From contig NZ_AUND01000001.1 in assembly GCF_000714535.1 (NCBI RefSeq), positions 496,001 to 560,000 on the forward strand: a stretch of 64,000 bases of DNA, written 5' to 3'. The position numbers and the translations under genes are program-made. Shown piece after piece: positions 60,836 to 64,000 of the stretch. The number at the start of each line of letters is the position of its first letter. Position 1 is the first letter of the stretch. The notes under the pieces were generated by a model. That model was not told where the DNA came from. It searched no databases and was given only the letters and a program-made list of their open reading frames with translations. Source of the stretch: Thioclava pacifica DSM 10166 (GTDB taxonomy: Bacteria; Pseudomonadota; Alphaproteobacteria; Rhodobacterales; Rhodobacteraceae).

Positions 60836-61810
60836 TCAAACCTCGCTGGCATAAACCTTGTCGATCATCGCCTGCGTGCCGCGCGCATCTTCGAGCGTCC
60901 AGGGATAATCCGCGCCTTCGGTGACGTGGCGCACAAAGTTCTCCACCTGCAAGACATATTGGGTCACGCCCGGAAAACGCTGGACCTGATCGGGCTCGCC
61001 CTTGCGGCAAAGCGTGACTTCGGCCTGATCGAAGACATTGGCGTTGAACGGGCAGGTGAGCCGGATCAGCCCCTCCGACCCCTGAAACACGACCTGCTGA
61101 CGCGGATGCAGGCGGGTCGATGTCATCGCGGCATAGCTGAAGCGTCCCTGCGCGCCGATCATCTCGCCGGTGACCTGAGCGAACACATCGACGCCGTTCT
61201 CGCGCTCGATCACGGCGCGCAGATCTCCCGGCTCGGCGCGGGCCGCGTAACGCACGGAAGAATAGGCATAAACGCCGATATCCGGGATCGAACCGCCGCC
61301 GGTTTCAGGCTTGTTGCGGATGTTGCCGGGATCGGGGTTGTTAAAGCTGAAGGCGACATCGGCATGGCGCAGCTCGCCGATCTGGCCCTCGTCGAGCCAG
61401 CGCCGCGTGAGCTGCCATTGCGGGTGGTGAACGATCATGTAAGCTTCGGTGGCGAACTTGCCCGCAGCGTCGCGTGCAGCAATCAGCCCGTCGATCTCTG
61501 ACGCGGCCATCGCAATCGGTTTTTCCGTCAGCACATGCTTGCCTGCCGCGAGCGCCTTCTTTGTCCACTCGACATGAAGCACGTTGGGCAGCGGGATATA
61601 GACCACGTCGATCGCGGGATCGGCGAGCAGCGCTTCATAGCTGTCATGTCGCTTGAGATCAGGGGCAAACGCCTTAAAAGGTTGGGCTTTTTCCTCGCTT
61701 GAGGTCGCGAGGGCGGCAAGGCGCGCACCTCTCGCCGCATGGATCGCCGGGCCCATATGTTCGCGGGCGAATTTCGCCGCGCCGAGAATGCCCCAGTTCA
61801 GGACCGCCAT
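60836..61810 (-). CDS. Gfo/Idh/MocA-family oxidoreductase
   Basis: This 324-residue NAD(P)-dependent enzyme has a Rossmann start 'LNWGILGAAKFAREHMGPAIHAARGARLAALATSS', the conserved 'LTEKPIAMAASEIDGLI' with the catalytic Lys, and the C-terminal alpha/beta domain with 'GGGSIPDIGVYAYSSVRYA'. Members oxidise sugars, inositols or dihydrodiols. No signal peptide. GGAGG lies before the ATG at 61810; the longer open frame upstream has no such site. It stands alone and the substrate is unknown. Confidence 0.92.
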   Translation of the reverse strand: MAVLNWGILGAAKFAREHMGPAIHAARGARLAALATSSEEKAQPFKAFAPDLKRHDSYEALLADPAIDVVYIPLPNVLHVEWTKKALAAGKHVLTEKPIAMAASEIDGLIAARDAAGKFATEAYMIVHHPQWQLTRRWLDEGQIGELRHADVAFSFNNPDPGNIRNKPETGGGSIPDIGVYAYSSVRYAARAEPGDLRAVIERENGVDVFAQVTGEMIGAQGRFSYAAMTSTRLHPRQQVVFQGSEGLIRLTCPFNANVFDQAEVTLCRKGEPDQVQRFPGVTQYVLQVENFVRHVTEGADYPWTLEDARGTQAMIDKVYASEV

Positions 61811-61900
61811 GCTGTTACCTCCTGTCACCTCACGATTTCGGGGCGATGGTAGCGCAAACAGGGCTGGGCGCAATCCGATAGGGCGCAGCGGCTTGCGGCC

Positions 61901-61929
61901 TTTGACGCGGAGCCGCAACCGGTTAGGTT
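61901..61929 (+). promoter_or_regulatory. candidate promoter for the small membrane protein gene
   Basis: TTTGAC (61901-61906), a 17-bp spacer and TAGGTT (61924-61929) form a plausible promoter ending four bases before the ATG at 61933. If used, the transcript would be leaderless, which fits the lack of a Shine-Dalgarno sequence. Confidence 0.35.
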
Positions 61930-61932
61930 CGA

Positions 61933-62202
61933 ATGAGCAAATCGGGGCTTTTCACCCTAGGGACCACCAACTTGAGGCATTTCGCAACTTTTCTGTGGCT
62001 CGGGCTGACGGTCCTGTTCGGCTCTGCCTATTACGCCCAGTATTTCCGATGGCGGGACTGTTTCAACGAATTGGGCCGCTGCTACGATGCCCGCGACGGC
62101 GTTGTTTACCTTGAGCAATCCGGTGGTATATGGCTGACGCTCACGGCGATCGCCCTCGGCCTCTTTCTCTTTCGGCTCTGGCGGATGCGCGCGAAGCGGT
62201 GA
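61933..62202 (+). CDS. small two-helix membrane protein of unknown function
   Basis: This 89-residue protein has two hydrophobic segments (about 17-37 and 65-82) flanking a polar loop with two cysteines ('RDCFNELGRCYDARDG') that would lie in the periplasm and could form a disulfide. The C terminus is basic ('RLWRMRAKR'), consistent with an N-in, C-in topology. I do not recognise the family. It converges with rpoH, and the terminator between them serves rpoH. Confidence 0.7.
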   Translation: MSKSGLFTLGTTNLRHFATFLWLGLTVLFGSAYYAQYFRWRDCFNELGRCYDARDGVVYLEQSGGIWLTLTAIALGLFLFRLWRMRAKR

Positions 62203-62229
62203 TCGCGCGATATCGTGCCCGCGCGAAAG

Positions 62230-62257
62230 AAAAAAGCCGCCCCCCAAAGGGGACGGC
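62230..62257 (-). terminator. Rho-independent terminator of rpoH
   Basis: On the minus strand GCCGTCCCC-TTT-GGGGGGCGGC forms a strong hairpin followed by TTTTTT, about 25 bp after the rpoH stop codon. Confidence 0.9.
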
Positions 62258-62282
62258 GCGTACTCGTTACTCAAAAAAAGCC

Positions 62283-63179
62283 TCAGGCCTGGATCTGCAT
62301 GCCCTTTTCGCGGGCCAGTTCCGTCATGCGCTTTTGCAGTTTTTCGAAGGCGCGCACCTCGATCTGGCGGATGCGCTCGCGGCTGACCTCGTATTGGCCC
62401 GAAAGCTCCTCGAGGGTGACCGGATCATCGCGCAGACGGCGCTGCATCAGGATGTCCTTCTCGCGATCGTTGAGCACGTCCATCGCCTGCATCAGCATCT
62501 CGCGACGGGCTTCGAGCTCCTCGCTTTCGGCATAGGCTTCGGCCTGATCGGCATCTTCGTCCTCAAGCCAGTCCTGCCATTGCGCGGTGCCTTCATCGCC
62601 CGCGCCGACCTGCGCGTTGAGCGAGGCGTCCGAGCCCGACAGGCGCCGGTTCATCGAGATCACCTCTTCCTCGGTGACGTTCAGATCCTTCGCGATCTGG
62701 GCCACGTTCTCGGGGCGCATGTCGCCGTCCTCATAGGCGCCAATCTTCGATTTCGCCTTGCGCAGATTGAAGAAAAGCTTCTTTTGCGCCGAGGTCGTGC
62801 CGAGTTTCACCAGGCTCCACGAGCGCAGGATATATTCCTGAATCGCGGCACGGATCCACCACATCGCATAGGTCGCGAGGCGGAAGCCTTTCTCCGGGTC
62901 GAAGCGCTTCACGGCCTGCATCAGGCCGACATTCGCCTCCGAGATCACCTCGGCCTGCGGCAGACCATAACCGCGATAGCCCATCGCGATCTTGGCCGCG
63001 AGGCGCAGGTGGCTGGTCACGAGCTGGTGGGCGGCGTCGGTATCCTGATCTTCTGCCCAACGCTTGGCCAGCATGTACTCCTGTTCGGGTTCCAGAAGGG
63101 GGAACTTCCGGATCTCTTGCAGGTAACGGTTGAGCCCCTGTTCAGGACTCGGGGCCGGAAGGTTGGTATAGCTCGTCAT
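62283..63179 (-). CDS. rpoH: heat-shock sigma factor RpoH (sigma-32)
   Basis: The 298-residue sigma-70 family protein shows region 2 ('HLRLAAKIAMGYRGYGLPQAEVISEANVGLMQAVKRFDPEKGFRLATYAMWWIRAAIQEYILRSWSLVKLG'-type sequence with the RpoH box 'QKKLFFNLRKAK') and region 4 ('REKDILMQRRLRDDPVTLEELSGQYEVSRERIRQIEVRAFEKL'). It directs RNA polymerase to heat-shock promoters. The canonical QRRL box suggests the RpoH-I type of Rhodobacteraceae rather than the oxidative-stress RpoH-II type. GGGAGACA precedes the ATG at 63179. A sigma-32-like promoter lies upstream. Confidence 0.95.
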   Translation of the reverse strand: MTSYTNLPAPSPEQGLNRYLQEIRKFPLLEPEQEYMLAKRWAEDQDTDAAHQLVTSHLRLAAKIAMGYRGYGLPQAEVISEANVGLMQAVKRFDPEKGFRLATYAMWWIRAAIQEYILRSWSLVKLGTTSAQKKLFFNLRKAKSKIGAYEDGDMRPENVAQIAKDLNVTEEEVISMNRRLSGSDASLNAQVGAGDEGTAQWQDWLEDEDADQAEAYAESEELEARREMLMQAMDVLNDREKDILMQRRLRDDPVTLEELSGQYEVSRERIRQIEVRAFEKLQKRMTELAREKGMQIQA

Positions 63180-63212
63180 TGTCTCCCATGTCTCCCTATG
63201 GCGGCTGCTCGA

Positions 63213-63241
63213 TATGGGTCTCGGGCCGTTGTTCTTCAAGA
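63213..63241 (-). promoter_or_regulatory. candidate sigma-32-like promoter of rpoH
   Basis: On the minus strand CTTGAA (63241-63236) is followed after 17 bases by CCATAT (63218-63213), close to the heat-shock consensus CTTGAA...CCATnT, 34 bp upstream of the start codon. This would allow autogenous induction. Confidence 0.4.
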
Positions 63242-63369
63242 TAACGCATAAAGCGCGTTCCCGGTTCACCTCAACGGCCTGCGCCCAGGTGTCGCATGGT
63301 AAGCTTAACGTGCGGTGAGCGGATTTCCGTCGCGAAAAGGATGACGGTTGCGTGATTGATGCGCCGTTT

Positions 63370-64000
63370 TCACAGCACCGGCGCGAGGATCGACATCAGG
63401 TTGTTGGTGATTTTCCACCGCAGCGGCCAGCCTTCGATCTGCGCGTGGGTCAGCTGGCGCGCGCCCGCGATCCATTGCGCTTGCCGCTCGGCAAGGCGTT
63501 GGCCCAGATCGGTATCTTCGACGAGCAGGCAGTTCTCGTAATTGAGCTCGAAGCTGCGCCGGTCGAGATTGGCCGAGCCGATGATCGCGACGCGCCGATC
63601 GGCCAGAAGCGTCTTGGCATGCAGCAGGCCCGGGGCATGTTCGTGGATCTCGACGCCCGCCTCGATCAGCGCGGGGAAGAAACTGCGTGCGGCATGGGCG
63701 ACAAAGCGCGAGTCGTTGCGTCGGGGCACGATCACCTGCACGCGCACCCCGCGCCGGACCGCGGCGCGCAGGGCGGAGGCGATCTCTTCGCCGGGTACGA
63801 AATAGGGGGTGGAGAGGGTGAGACTTTCCTGCGCCGCCCCGATCACCGAGAGAAACACGTCGGGCACGCCGCGAATATCGAGCATCGGTCCCGTGGCGAA
63901 GGCGACGGCGGTGCTGGTGCCGGGGCGGGGGGCGCCGGCCTCCGAGGGCACGAGCGCCGCGATATCCTCGCGGGTATGGGTGATCCAGTCGGTCGCGAAG
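63370..64000 (-). CDS. phospholipase D family protein / cardiolipin synthase, C-terminal part
   Basis: The frame is open to the window edge, giving about 209 residues of the C-terminal half of a PLD-superfamily protein. It contains the second HKD motif, 'HAKTLLADRRVAIIGSANLDRRSFELNYE', and 'SLTLSTPYFVPGEEIASALRAAVRRGVRVQVIVP', the segment typical of cardiolipin synthases. The N-terminal membrane helices and first HKD motif would lie beyond 64000. Cardiolipin synthase joins two phosphatidylglycerol molecules; other PLD-like phospholipases remain possible. Confidence 0.88.
   Translation of the reverse strand, partial: FATDWITHTREDIAALVPSEAGAPRPGTSTAVAFATGPMLDIRGVPDVFLSVIGAAQESLTLSTPYFVPGEEIASALRAAVRRGVRVQVIVPRRNDSRFVAHAARSFFPALIEAGVEIHEHAPGLLHAKTLLADRRVAIIGSANLDRRSFELNYENCLLVEDTDLGQRLAERQAQWIAGARQLTHAQIEGWPLRWKITNNLMSILAPVL

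Noticed and set aside
61921-61935. tRNA T-loop-like GGTTCGAAT
   Set aside because: No acceptor or anticodon arms around it; no tRNA genes were recognised in the window.

Overview
The window comes from a GC-rich alphaproteobacterium, most likely a member of the Rhodobacteraceae. The signs are the gene set (PutR next to PutA, a canonical RpoH, an alphaproteobacterial KpsE/KpsT/KdsA capsule block), the GC-rich palindromic intergenic element near 3.2 kb, and dense operons with 4-bp ATGA/GTGA stop-start overlaps. A sulfur-oxidising relative such as Thioclava or Paracoccus would fit the TsdA-like cytochrome, but genus is a guess. No rRNA, tRNA, CRISPR array, prophage or insertion sequence was seen.

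Layout: 0-5.2 kb holds a drug/metabolite transporter, an EEP nuclease, SelO, a nucleoside hydrolase and an unknown protein. 5.2-11.8 kb has an orphan iron-type binding protein and a polyamine/opine-type ABC operon whose first permease gene is broken by a 14-bp tandem duplication. 12-18.8 kb is a three-gene transglutaminase / putative amidoligase / ATP-grasp-alpha-E cluster, followed by a complete dipeptide-type ABC importer (19.0-24.3 kb). 24.4-30 kb carries an acyl-CoA ligase plus enoyl-CoA hydratase and an arsenate-resistance operon (ArsR-ArsC fusion, GAPDH, ArsJ).

30.3-37.6 kb is the most unusual part: a Roadblock/LC7 protein followed by four consecutive dynamin-like GTPases in long-short-long-short order, translationally coupled. 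It looks like the product of duplicating a long+short GTPase pair. I know of no characterised system with this arrangement. Then come a small unknown protein, a periplasmic nucleotidase with altered metal ligands, putR/putA, and modABC.

46.6-51.3 kb encodes a cbb3-type oxidase core (CcoN, CcoO) co-transcribed with a triheme cytochrome c and a TsdA-like diheme thiosulfate dehydrogenase, suggesting a dedicated sulfur-compound-to-oxygen chain. A gene-poor 760-bp stretch precedes mprF and a DUF202 protein. The end of the window has an FAH-family hydrolase, kdsA-kpsE-kpsT, a uracil-DNA glycosylase-like protein with an SseB-like protein, a Gfo/Idh/MocA oxidoreductase, a small membrane protein, rpoH, and the C-terminal part of a phospholipase D/cardiolipin synthase running off the edge. 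All functions are from reading motifs and context by eye; no searches were run.
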